Below, piece after piece: positions 40,680 through 52,600 of a stretch of DNA of 64,000 nt. Numbering within the stretch: the stretch's first letter is position 1; each line of letters begins with the position of its first letter. Below the pieces are notes generated by a model. The model searched no databases and had not been told where the DNA came from. It was given only the letters and a program-made list of their open reading frames with translations. Origin of the DNA: Kryptolebias marmoratus (lineage: Eukaryota > Chordata > Actinopteri > Cyprinodontiformes > Rivulidae); contig NC_051440.1 of NCBI RefSeq assembly GCF_001649575.2, positions 25,061,783-25,125,782 of the forward strand, given 5' to 3'. The translations under genes and the position numbers were made by a program.

Positions 40680-43600
40680 ATGCCTGCAGAAAGAGAGGAT
40701 GAGATTTGTCGAAAGGCGCTGGAACTGCTGTCCGACCTGTGCTCCAAGGGAGAGGTGCAGGACGACAACTGCCTGGATTTCATCTACTACTTCAGGGACC
40801 TGGCCAGACCGCGCTACACGGACTCAGGTCAGCCTCTTTCAGCTATGGTTATGTGCGTAAGTTACGCGTTTCAGACACATTATGAGCTCCAGGGGCAGAT
40901 TAACAACAACTTTGTATTTTTAGAAAAAAACACCAGAAGCGAAGTGTTTTATTTCAGCAGCTGGTGTGCGAGAGAGGGAACACTTTTTGTTCCTCTTATG
41001 CATAAAGATTAAAATAAAATAAAATTGCAAACTGCAAAAGTATACATGTAAAAGATCTTTGCAGCTAAAGTTGTGAACATTTATTGGATTTCTTTGTGCA
41101 TTTATGGTAAGTCTGAAACAGAGCTGAAGGAAAACTGTTAAGACCATCTAGAAGTGCAAACACACACACACACACACACACACATCAAACACTGGTTGTC
41201 ACTGTAAGGTTCACTGCAAATGCAAGAAGAGAATGAACTGTGAACTTGTTTGAATCCATTAGCACCAGAAGATTTCACAAAGTGTTTCAGATCTATATGT
41301 GTGTGTGTGTGTGTGTGTGGATGCTGCAGGAGGAGCCACTCTCCTCACAGACTGAATGGAAGTGATGGTTTGATTTCTTTTTTACGCTGGCAGCCTGGAA
41401 AGGGGGGGAGAGAGAGTGAGACACAGCCCCACCCGATATTAAATCACAACACATCGCTGTGCAGCCATGGATCTAAAAAACTAAAAAAAACAAACAAACA
41501 AAGAAAAAAACAGATTCATTCATGTAAAAAAGACATTTTAGACTTCCAAACTGGAGCGGTTCATTGGAATTTATTTTAAAAGCAACCATCTGATCAGTCA
41601 TGAAGAATTTCCCTTGAAAACATTATAAAAGACCATGAAAAACTGTAAAAAAATAAAATAAAATCAAACTAAAGGAATATCATGGGGTACCGTTGAAGGG
41701 TAGTTCCTAAAAATAAGAAATTCTAAGTTATTTGATCAAAGCAGGATCCCATAGATAATTCCTTCTGTTCCTTTGGGATTAAATGTTTAGGAGAAAGCAT
41801 GTAAGTTAGCACTTTATGTGATCCACAGTGTGTATACAAACATTTTTTTCTTTGCTTTTTATTACAAGTGAAAAGGCAGAGCCTTTCAAAATGTTACAAT
41901 CCATTATTAAACATGTATGATGGAGAGAAGGTTCAAGCTACCAGATTGGCTCCCTGGAGACTCTGTGACCCACTTCCTCTTGTAGTCTGCCATAAACGTA
42001 CGCACACACAGTTTGATTCCCAACAACCAACTTTCCCTGTGAGCATCTTGGGAGAGGCTGCAGCTGATCATTGATACTCAAAGTTTTCCCTGATTTCTTT
42101 GCAGCTTTAGAGTCTCAAAAGGCTCCATCCAACCGAGACAGGAACAAATGGTTTACAGAGCCACAGCTGGAGAGGAGAGTTTATCTGCTCGCACCACAGG
42201 AAGCACATTATGCATCCACATGAGACTGTGGTTTGTGCACCTTTTTGCTTTAAAGGTGCAAAGTATGAAACCAAACATGAAAAAGTTATCCTTAACTACA
42301 TTAAACATTGCAGTATGAAAGAGTTTACTCCAGTAGATTCCCAGATATATTGAATGCAGTTCTGAAACAGGTCCACACTTAATCTAAACAAAGGACTTCT
42401 GCAGGAAATCATGTGGAAGCTTAAATAATGGTAACAAATATGGCTGGTAAGTTTAACCTATTTTCAATCACTTTGGCTGTTTCCATAGTTAAACAAACAC
42501 ACGTGGTTTTTGGCATCTGGCCACAAATTTTGCTTACAAATTTTTAATTTGAGGTTGGGGAAAAAAAGTGCTGTATGCACCCATCCTGTCAGTATTTTCT
42601 TGAACCGCATCAGGATGCAGCTTCGTCCTAGAACACAGGTGTCAAACTCCATTCCTCTGGGGCCGCTCTCCTGCATTTTTTAGACGTGTTCTTAATTTAA
42701 AACACCTGGTTTAAATGGATGACTTGTTGCCATGCTCCTGGAGAAATTGATGATTTGGTGAGGAGGTGATTAAACCATTTGAATCAGGTGTGTTGGGCAG
42801 AAAAGTCTAAATCTCCCAGGACTGCGGCCCTCGAGGCCTGGAGTCTGACACCTCTGTCCTAGAAGATCAGGCCACGCTAGCGTGATGCTACCACCACGTG
42901 TGTCACGTCTGAACTATGTTACGTTTAGGATCTTGTCACCTTCACGTCTTAGCCTAAAGGCAGTATTTCTCTGAGCTTTGACTGTTGGCAGTTATTTGGC
43001 AACCAGCATTCTTGTTGGAGTCTCCAAAACGTCTCCAGACGTTTGTAGGGGTTCTCAGTATTTTCGTGTGAGTCGCAGAGGCTTGCAGTCTTCTCACTCG
43101 AGTTTTAAACATGTTGAAAAAAAAAACCTGTGTGACAAATTTTCTCTCAAAATAGTCAGTTTTTGTGTGCATGTCTCAAACTTTTTTTTTTTTTAATTTT
43201 GAAATGTGGGGGCGGCTGCCAAGGTGGGTGAAAGATGAGCTGAGGCAGGTTGATGTGTGCGAAGGTGGGCAACAAAACACCGTGCATGGCCTAGAATAGA
43301 GTTTTACAAGCTGTGCAACACAAAAATATGTCATCATTTTAAAAAAATTGACCACTCATAACAAATGTTGCCAAACTAGCGACTTTCTTGCTGTATTCAG
43401 TGAGCATTCAGACCCCTGTAGTGATCCAGGACCTCAATGATAAACCACCACAAGAGGTTTTGTGCACGTAATGGTGAGCCCACCGCATTTTAAATCCGGC
43501 CCTGAAGATCTTACAGAGACCCTGCAAAGACCATTCATGTTCTGGTGTGGGTTTTTTACATCATAGCAAAGTTGTTATAAAGTTATACAGGGGCACTTGT

Positions 43601-46600
43601 GTTGAAGTTAGCAAAATAGTTGCATCTAGTAACGATCAGTTTATAAAACCCTTGAAATCAGGTCCAATCATGTGCTCACCACTGAAAATCATCACGCTGT
43701 TCTCCTGTGTCACTATTTTTACTATAAATGGCACCTTTCTGCTATAACACCAGAAGACTATAAAGGATGTTTTCAGATTTGAAATGATTGTTTATAATTT
43801 AGTCAAGTGGATTAAGTTTAGTGATTGCACAGATTTAACAAAAACAAGCTGCTAAGTCTCCCTTGGATTGTGCTGCAGATGTAGAATTCAAAACTTATTT
43901 AAATTTTATATCAGACTACTTACCTCAGGTCTTTGCTGTTTGTCGTTTCCAGATAAAGTCCCTGCGTGATTCGCTTTGAAAACAAATTTACTTTACAAGA
44001 TCTGTTATACTCCAGATTCTAACAACGTTTAGCTTCTAATCTGTTAGGAAGGTAATTATTCCCCTAAATCAATGTGTCTGATTTTCTCTGGGCCTCTGGC
44101 AATGCTTCTTTCAGGATAATATGCAAACCAAATTACGGTGACACCCACATTTCCACTTGATCTCTCTCTATGAAAATGGGAGATGTCAAAAGCAACTTTT
44201 AAAGAACACATTGTGCTCTTTGACTTTTTTTCATCCATTCAAATGATGTGAAACAGTGGTGTCCAATCCTGACCCTCAAGGGCAACTACCCTGCATGTTT
44301 TAGTTGTTTCTCAATACAACGCATGTAATTTAATGAATGAATTACCTCTTCAGCAAGTCCTCGAGCTCCGTAGAAGTCTGCTAATCACCCATTCATTCAA
44401 AACAGGTGCGTTGAAGCAGAGAAACCGAAAAAACCTGCAGGAAAGAGGCCCTCGAGGACCAGGATTGGGCACGACTGGTCTAAAATGTGACATAGCTTGA
44501 AGTAAATGGTTAAATAGTTTCTCACAAAGGATACTTTTCTAAGCTCATCTCATCTGCAGTCCAGGTTTTATTTAATGACAGTACCCTCAAACAATCTCAG
44601 ATGAAAAATCTGTCTCAGTTCATTGTTTTTCACCAGGTCTTAAAGAAACAGCAGCTAAATTCAGGGAGCTAATGTTTACAAAAACGGTTGATTTTATTTC
44701 ATTAGAGTTGCAAAAAACAAAGGTTGCACCAAAAGAACATTTATAAAAGCCAAGAGACATAAAATGACATAAACCATCATAAACCAGTAAAATGCAAAGA
44801 GTGGAATAATAATGTAACAAGAAGTTTCATTTTTTTGTGAAAATGCAGAATGAACGCTGAATGACAGCTAAAATGTCTTAAAGAAGCTAAAGCTGAGCAG
44901 AGCACCAGCCGAAAGGAGACAAAAAGAACAAAACATGAGTTACAAAATGCTGGCTAAAAACCTAAAGTAATAAAAATCCTATAAAATATCAAAACACAAG
45001 CTAAAAACTAAAAGTAGGAAAAAACTAGCTAAAAGCTAAATGTGGCAAAACAGTAGCTAAAAGTTTCAAGTTGCAAAAGAGAAGCTAAAAGAAGCAAAAG
45101 GCTAACTAAAAGCTGAACGTAGCAAAAGGTTCGCTAGTAGCTAAAAATAGCAAAATGCTAGCTAAAAACTGAAAGTAGGAAAAAACTAGCTATAGGCTAA
45201 ATGTTGCAAAAAGCTACTTAAAACTAGCAAAACTGTAGCTAGAAGCTAAAAGTAGCAAAATGTTAACTAAAAGGTAAACATAGCAAAAGGTTAGCTAGTG
45301 GCTAAAATAGCAAAATGCTAGCTAAAAACTGAAAGTAGGAAAAAGCTAGCTATAGGCTAAATGTTGCAAAAAGCTACCTAAAACTAGCAAAACTGTAGCT
45401 AGAAGCTAAAAGTAGAAAAAGTTTAAATAAAAGGTAAACATAGCAAACGGTTAGCTAGTGGCTAAAATAGCAAAATGCTAGCTAAAAACTGAAAGTAGCA
45501 CATGAAGACAAAAATAAAGCAGCCGAAGCATATTTCAAAGACAATATTTTTGTCTCAGTGTATATTTGTGGGGAAAATATTTGTAAATAAAGTTAAATAT
45601 TTTGAAAAGTATAAAAGTTACAAAAACCAAAAGTCACAGCAGCCACCTCCAGAATGAGCCGAAGGTTTTGACAAAAGAATGGCTAAAAAAGCACAAAGTA
45701 TGCAGTACTTAGATTGTAAAAAATAAAATAAAAATAAACAAAACAGGAAAACAGTAATGTGACACAGAAACAGAATAAAACGACATAATAAAATAGTTTT
45801 ATAAAAACCAAACAAAAAACACTGAATTAAAATAAAGTTGTCCAGCTGCCTGAGTCAAATGCCCGAAGAGGTGAGTCAAGAAGTGAGCGTTGGATCGGTC
45901 CTTGACATTTTCTAAGGTCTGAGCAGTTCTTTCATGCAGGAACTTCGTCCAACGTGTTGTTTCAAGGACAGGCTGCCGTGTTTTCGTTTCTTATTTTTAA
46001 TCGGATCATAGCAATGTTTCCTTTTTAGAGCTGGAATGCAAAAAGCATGTTAATTTCTAGGTCTCCTTGTTGAGGGATTGATTAACTGTCGGGAGAAATA
46101 GGTTAGGTTTCATTACACCCCTGATTGCATTTTGGTGGTATTGTTGCCGGGCAACGTAACGTTATTGGATATTTGGTTTAGAAATCTTGGAGCCTCTGGT
46201 GATATTTTTGAGTGAGCCCAATAAAGCTAATGACTTGTTTTGTTTGTTTTTTTTGTTCTCGTCTTTAACCACTTGGCTGTGTAAAACCCGTTTTAGATTA
46301 TGAACCCCACTCTCTGTCTTTTAGTCCCATATTGACCCCGTGTTGACTTGGACGTAGCTGCTTATTGAACCGAACTCATCGCTGGGCTCTCTGGAGGACG
46401 GCCAACTGTACACAGAAGCGTTTAATGAGCTGGCCTCAGGCTGCGACTCAATATCTGAGCGAAGTGGGCATTACAATCTCCAGAAAACAATAATTCTAGC
46501 GTAATCAGTGACTTTATCTGCTCACAGTAATTGTACAACCTAGGGCTGAATCATTTGGAGATATTTGGAAGCTTTTTTCCTTGAAAAGATGTCAATATAA

Positions 46601-49600
46601 TAAACCTATCTTTATGAAAAATTGTCATTTGAACCAAAACAAAAGGACATTATTTTAGTCTGACCACAATAATATGTTGACTAATAGCAGAGGAGAGAGA
46701 TTTCAGCTCTAACATATAGAAATTTTAAGAAAAAAATTCATGTTGCCTGCTGCCTTTCTTTCCTTTCTCAGTTTTAAACTAAATATCCTTTAACTACCCG
46801 CTCAACCATATGGTTGAGATAATTTTGGGTCACTATATCTCAATGAGAGGAGTGCCTAACTTGGTTCAACCTGGTTAAGCCATCTCTACCATTTGGCTGT
46901 TATTCGCTATCCTAAAGATATCCACTTATATGGTATATATATATATATGGCACATCCTGGTTGAAGCGGGAGTGAAGAAGAATACTATTCAAAGAAACAG
47001 TGCCTTCTAGTGGATATCTTTAGGATAGCGAATCACAGCCAAATGGTAGAGATGGCTTAACCAGGTTGAACCAAGTTAGGCACTCCTCTCCTTGAGATAT
47101 AGTGACCCAAAATTACCTCAACCATATGGTTGAGCGGGTAGTTAAAGGGTTAAACTAAATATCCTTTTGGGTCAAATCTTGACCTGTTAGCACTCAAAGC
47201 CTGTTGGAGATGACTCTCAGCTACTGCAGCATCAAATTTTCGTTCAATATCTGTAAAAGTTACACTTTAGTTCAGACTCCAAACGACTCAACTCACATTT
47301 TTATCTCTTTTATCAAGTAACAAGGAGCAAAGAAGGGAGGTGGCTGCATTGCAAAAAGTCCTGCATTTCATAAATAGTCAATAAATATTGAATTTAAATA
47401 ATAGGCTCATATGTTGGATCCTGTTATGATGATGCTACTCCAGCAGAAAAGGCTAATTACAGATAAATAACTGTATTTGACTTAAATATAAATATCAATA
47501 TAATGTAATAATAAATTGAATATGCTGGTGTAGATTCTCAGTCATCCAGGCCATGGTAAATTCAAAAAAAGGACAAAACACCCAAAACACCCAAACCAAA
47601 ACTGAGCGGAGTTGTGTATGCAGTTCAGTGCAGCAAAGAATGTTCAGACCTTTATATTGGAGAGACCAAACAACCTCTCCACAGACGCATGGCTCAACAC
47701 AGGAGAGCCACCTCTTCTNGGACAGGACTCAGCTGTCCACCTACNCCTCAAGGATAAGGGACACTCCTTTGAGGACCAAAATGTTCATATTTTGGACCGA
47801 GAAGACAGATGGTTTGAGAGGGGGGTAAAAGAAGCCATCTATGTCAAAAAGGAGAAACCAACATTAAACAGAGGAGGAGGTCTCAGATTTCAGCTTTCAA
47901 AAACATATAATGGAGCTTTAGGCCTGATCCCCAGTCAGTTTCACTCCAATCAACACCTGCACTCATGTGACNAGAGTGGCCCNTCAGTGAGTCAGACAAA
48001 CAAGGANTTCTAACGAGCCTCCATTGTTAGGAGAGTGAGAACAATTTGCAAGCAATCCAGCTTACATCACATCTCAGCTTTAAAAGCTCAACTCCACACT
48101 CTCTATTTCTGAATTGAGAAAGCTCCTCGGAGGAGAAGCGAAACGTCTTCAGCTACAGAATAGAAGTCCAGTTGTTTTTGTTTTTTAACTTTTTTTTTGA
48201 ATAAATTGAATGTTTCACTAATAAATCAAAAAATGTTGTTGTATGAAAAAGTCTTGTTTTATGTTCTTTTTCTGATGTATAATTGCATATACGGTTAGAT
48301 GATTATTGATTGAAAAAAAAAAAAGACTACGGATTTAAAGTAAATCCTTTTTTGGGCTTTTATTCTTTTCAAAAACCTGTTTGTTGAAGAGTTCAGATGC
48401 TTGTTTAACTAAGACTCGTAACGAGAAATTTAAATTCCAGTTTATATTGTTAGTTTGTTTCTCCAAAAACAACATCAGCATACTAACCTGGGAAAACAAG
48501 GCTCATTTTAATCTAAATTTAGACGGCAAACTTCGCTGGAAGACCCGTCAACACATGTTTATCAAATTCACAAAGGGGGCGGGGCTAAAGAGCACTCCGG
48601 AGAATTGGGACACACTACACCAGGGGTGTCCAATCCAGGTCCTCAGGGCCACCATCCTGCAGGTTTTACTTGTTCCTCTGCTCCAACACACCTGATTTGA
48701 ATCAATGGGTGATTAACAGGCTTCTGCAGAACATGAAGAGGTGATTTAACCTCTGAATCAGGTGTGTTGGAGCAGGGAAACAAGGAAAACATGCAGGATG
48801 GAGGCCCTCCAGGGCCAGGATTGGAGACCCCTGCACTACACACTCAAACCCTTCAGCGTGAACGCGCATTTGAAGGACACGAGGGTGCAAGTGAGAGTAT
48901 TGGGGACAGGCCTTTGTCTGTGCGTGGCGTCTGTGATGTCCAGCATCAGTTAGGCATTACTGAGAGGATTTTGTGTCTCCGATCAACGTCCACCTTGCTC
49001 GGGGTGTGACGGACAGACAGTAAAACCTCTTCGGAGGTGGAGGAACGTTGGTATCCAGTTGTCACCCCAAAGAATGCCTGTAACTTCAGAAATAAAAAAG
49101 TAGCAAAGTTTAAACTGACAGACGGTGCAAACCAACAAACAAGCATGCCCTCTGAAATCTAACTTCAGCTATAATAACGCTCACGTGCGCTATGATGATG
49201 GATAGAGCCGATAAGAAGCAATAAAAGAAAGCAAAGAGCTTTCAGAGCATTCACTAATGTAGCCATACAGAAGGAAAGGTTCAGGTGTATTCCAGTCCAC
49301 TCAGATACATTAATAGGACCTATTTTTTTTTTTTTTGCATACAGTTTTTTAACCACGGACTGTTTAACAACCCAGTCCATAGACACCGAGGTCCAGTGAC
49401 TAATAGATAACTAAAGATACGTTAGCAGAGTTTAAAGCTGGTAGTTTTTTTTGCACTATCAAAGCACCATCTGCTTCACACACAGCACCTTTTAGTGGGA
49501 GTCCCACTGAGAGGTTTTAGGCTTTTAAAAACTTCTTTTATCACGTTCCCACAGCAGATAAATCTCTTTTCCGTTTTCCAAATGTTGTGGTATTTCTGGC

Positions 49601-52600
49601 GTAAAACAGCTCTTTAATTTCTGGATTCTTTTTATAAGTGTCAGCCCTCAGGAGTTTTATTTTTTTGATCTCAGATCAACAGTTTAAACTTATTTTCAGA
49701 GACGGTTTTTTTATTAGTGTCGACAACCTTTGGTTCCCCCTTCACCAAGGAAGTCATTTTAAACTCCAAGGGCCTCATTTACTGAATCTCAAACGTAGGA
49801 CTCGACCGGCAGGTAAAATATGTTCACTGTTTTTCTTTATCAGGTAAAAAGAAAACAAAGAATGCTGCCAGAGTATGGAATCTAAAATCAGAAATCCCTT
49901 CAACCACAAAGCTGGGCAGAAATATAAACTAAGGCTGGAGAGTGATGGAGATCAAGGACCTGACAGAAAACAAAGAAACAAAAAAATAAATAAATAAATG
50001 GTATATAGTACAAACAACCTCTCACGGTTTTCAGAAATCAGGAGAAAAAAATAGTAATCTGGTCCTTAAAGAAGATAAATAAACAATCCCTCCAGGATTT
50101 TGCAGGCATTTTTTGTGATTGTTGCGGGCTAAAATGGGGCATTTTCCTAAAAGTTGCGATTTTTTTTTACTAAAATCAATAAACAACCATAACTTTTAAT
50201 ATATAAACCAAAAATACTTCCTAGTTTTGTAAGATAATTCCCAACAAACATTGACATTCTCAAAAGGTGCTTTATTTGAGAACTTTGATAGCTTCTAAAC
50301 TGACATTCATGAGCATTTCTNNNNNNNNNNNNNNNNNNNNNNNNNNNNNNNNNNNNNNNNNNNNNNNNNNNNNNNNNNNNNNNNNNNNNNNNNNNNNNNN
50401 NNNNNNNNNNNNNNNNNNNNNNNNNNNNNNNNNNNNNNNNNNNNNNNNNNNNNNNNNNNNNNNNNNNNNNNNNNNNNNNNNNNNNNNNNNNNNNNNNNNN
50501 NNNNNNNNNNNNNNNNNNNNNNNNNNNNNNNNNNNNNNNNNNNNNNNNNNNNNNNNNNNNNNNNNNNNNNNNNNNNNNNNNNTGACGTCACGTGTCTTCT
50601 TCCTGAGTTATTTGGGGTTATTTTGTATTCCACGCTACACAAACCCACAAAGAAGAGACTAGACTGCAGAAACGGTGGAGAATCACTTTAGAAACAATAA
50701 ATATTGGGTTAAAGTTGCGGGAAAGTTATGGTGTTTTGGACAAAGATGCAAAAAGTTGCGATTTCACAGGGTTTGCTTGATTTTGCATTAATAGTTGCGA
50801 TTGCAACATAGCAACATCCTGGAGGGTCTGAATGAAGCTTCAGGTATACAACACAGAGTGCTATACATTATCATTATTTATGGAATTAAAACAAAATAAA
50901 ACAGTCCAGGTTCTAGTCCCGCCTGGTCTCAGTTTTCTTTTCCTCCGCCCCCCTTTTCTGACATGATATATATAAATAAAAAGTCTATATAAAAAATAAA
51001 TCCTTCATGTTCATCAGGATGTTGTTTGTTTACACATTTGCTCAACAGAAGGAGATTTAGTGCAAATCAGTAAAAGCAGCCCTGAGTGTTTCAGATCACT
51101 TTGGGGCTTTAAAGCTGATTTAGTGTGAATAGAGTGTGTATGAATGGGTGAATGAGAAACTCTGTAAAGAGCTCTGAAAGTGCATTTAGACCTAACCTAT
51201 TTATTTATGTATTTACTTTTCAAAATGACACTGAATCCAGTCAGCATCCGTGTGCCTCAGATGCTGACTCAGCTCAAAACGTAATTTCCATTTGATTTTA
51301 TTAATTGCAATTAAGCTTTTCCTTAATGCACTGAACAAAAACAATTTACAGTGTAGCTGTACCGTCTCAAAATACTTTAAAAAAATAAGTTTTTGAAGTT
51401 ATTGACTGACAAACAAAGAGAACAACTTAGTAAATTTGCATAATTTTATCTGCTGCTTTGTGTTATTGTAAAAGAATATTAAATAATATAATTCAGAGCA
51501 CTTTTTTAAAGCTAGAAACCCATAAAGCATTTTCCCTTTACCTTTTCTGCTCTGACTTACATCCCAGAGGATTTTTGTTCTTGTTGTGTCTGTATTTGTC
51601 ACATAAAAAAACAAAAAAAATAAAAACAAAAACAACCCCGGCCGCCGCAGACTCATCATAAAACCTCTCTAACCTTTTTAATTATAATTGTCGACTTCCT
51701 TCAGAGAGGAGTGAGCTTACTGATTAACAGAATCCAATTAATTGGCTGCGTCGTTGCAGAATGTCATCCTGGCTGTTTTGATTGCAGCCTGCAAGAGGAC
51801 ACGAAAAGTGACAGAAGGTTCTAACAGATCAAAAATATTAAGGAATCACAGCGTTTTTAAATATATTTCAACTCGAAAATTTAGAGAAAAGCTGATGCAA
51901 AATAAAAATATTTATACGTGAATGCTAAACTACTAGTATGAGGAGAAACACACATAAAACACACCTGTTCTTGTCTTGTTTTAGAAGTTTTAGTGCTGAT
52001 TGTGTTCCAGCTGAAATGAGAATATAAAACTTTAGAGTTTTCCCTAAAATTTTTTTGTCTGTGTCACGGCCGGTGGAGATGGAGGCGAACCCAGAGCGCA
52101 GGCTCGTTTTGAAAAAAATAACTAATTTATTAAAATAAAAGATAACCAAAAAAACAAAAATCCAACACAAAACACAAAGGCAAGGCCAGACGGCCAGACG
52201 GCCAAACGGCCAGACGACCAGATGACAATGAAGCAGCGGGGTAGTGGAGAAAGTGACCGGGTTTTAAACACTGAGGATAACGAGGTGAAGTGGGCACAGG
52301 TGAGTGATAACAACTGCTGACAGGTGGTGATGGGCGTGGCAGATAAACAGGAGCAGACTAAGGATAGGTGGGGAATAATGACATGAAACCAACAAAGACA
52401 ATAAACCAAAACCATAAAGAAGCTAGAAACAAAATACTAAATACAAAAAGAAACACACTGCCAAAACAAAAACCTGACAGTCTGCTGCCAATAAAGGAGG
52501 ACTCCTGTGTGTGTGTGAATGTCTGTCTGTTAGCAAAATATATAATTTTATTGAAACGTTCAGAAAGTAATCTCTGGCTGTACATTTAGAACCTGAATCA

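Noticed and set aside
50267..50662. Frames on both strands of 113 and 131 residues
   Set aside because: Mostly unknown residues from the N gap.
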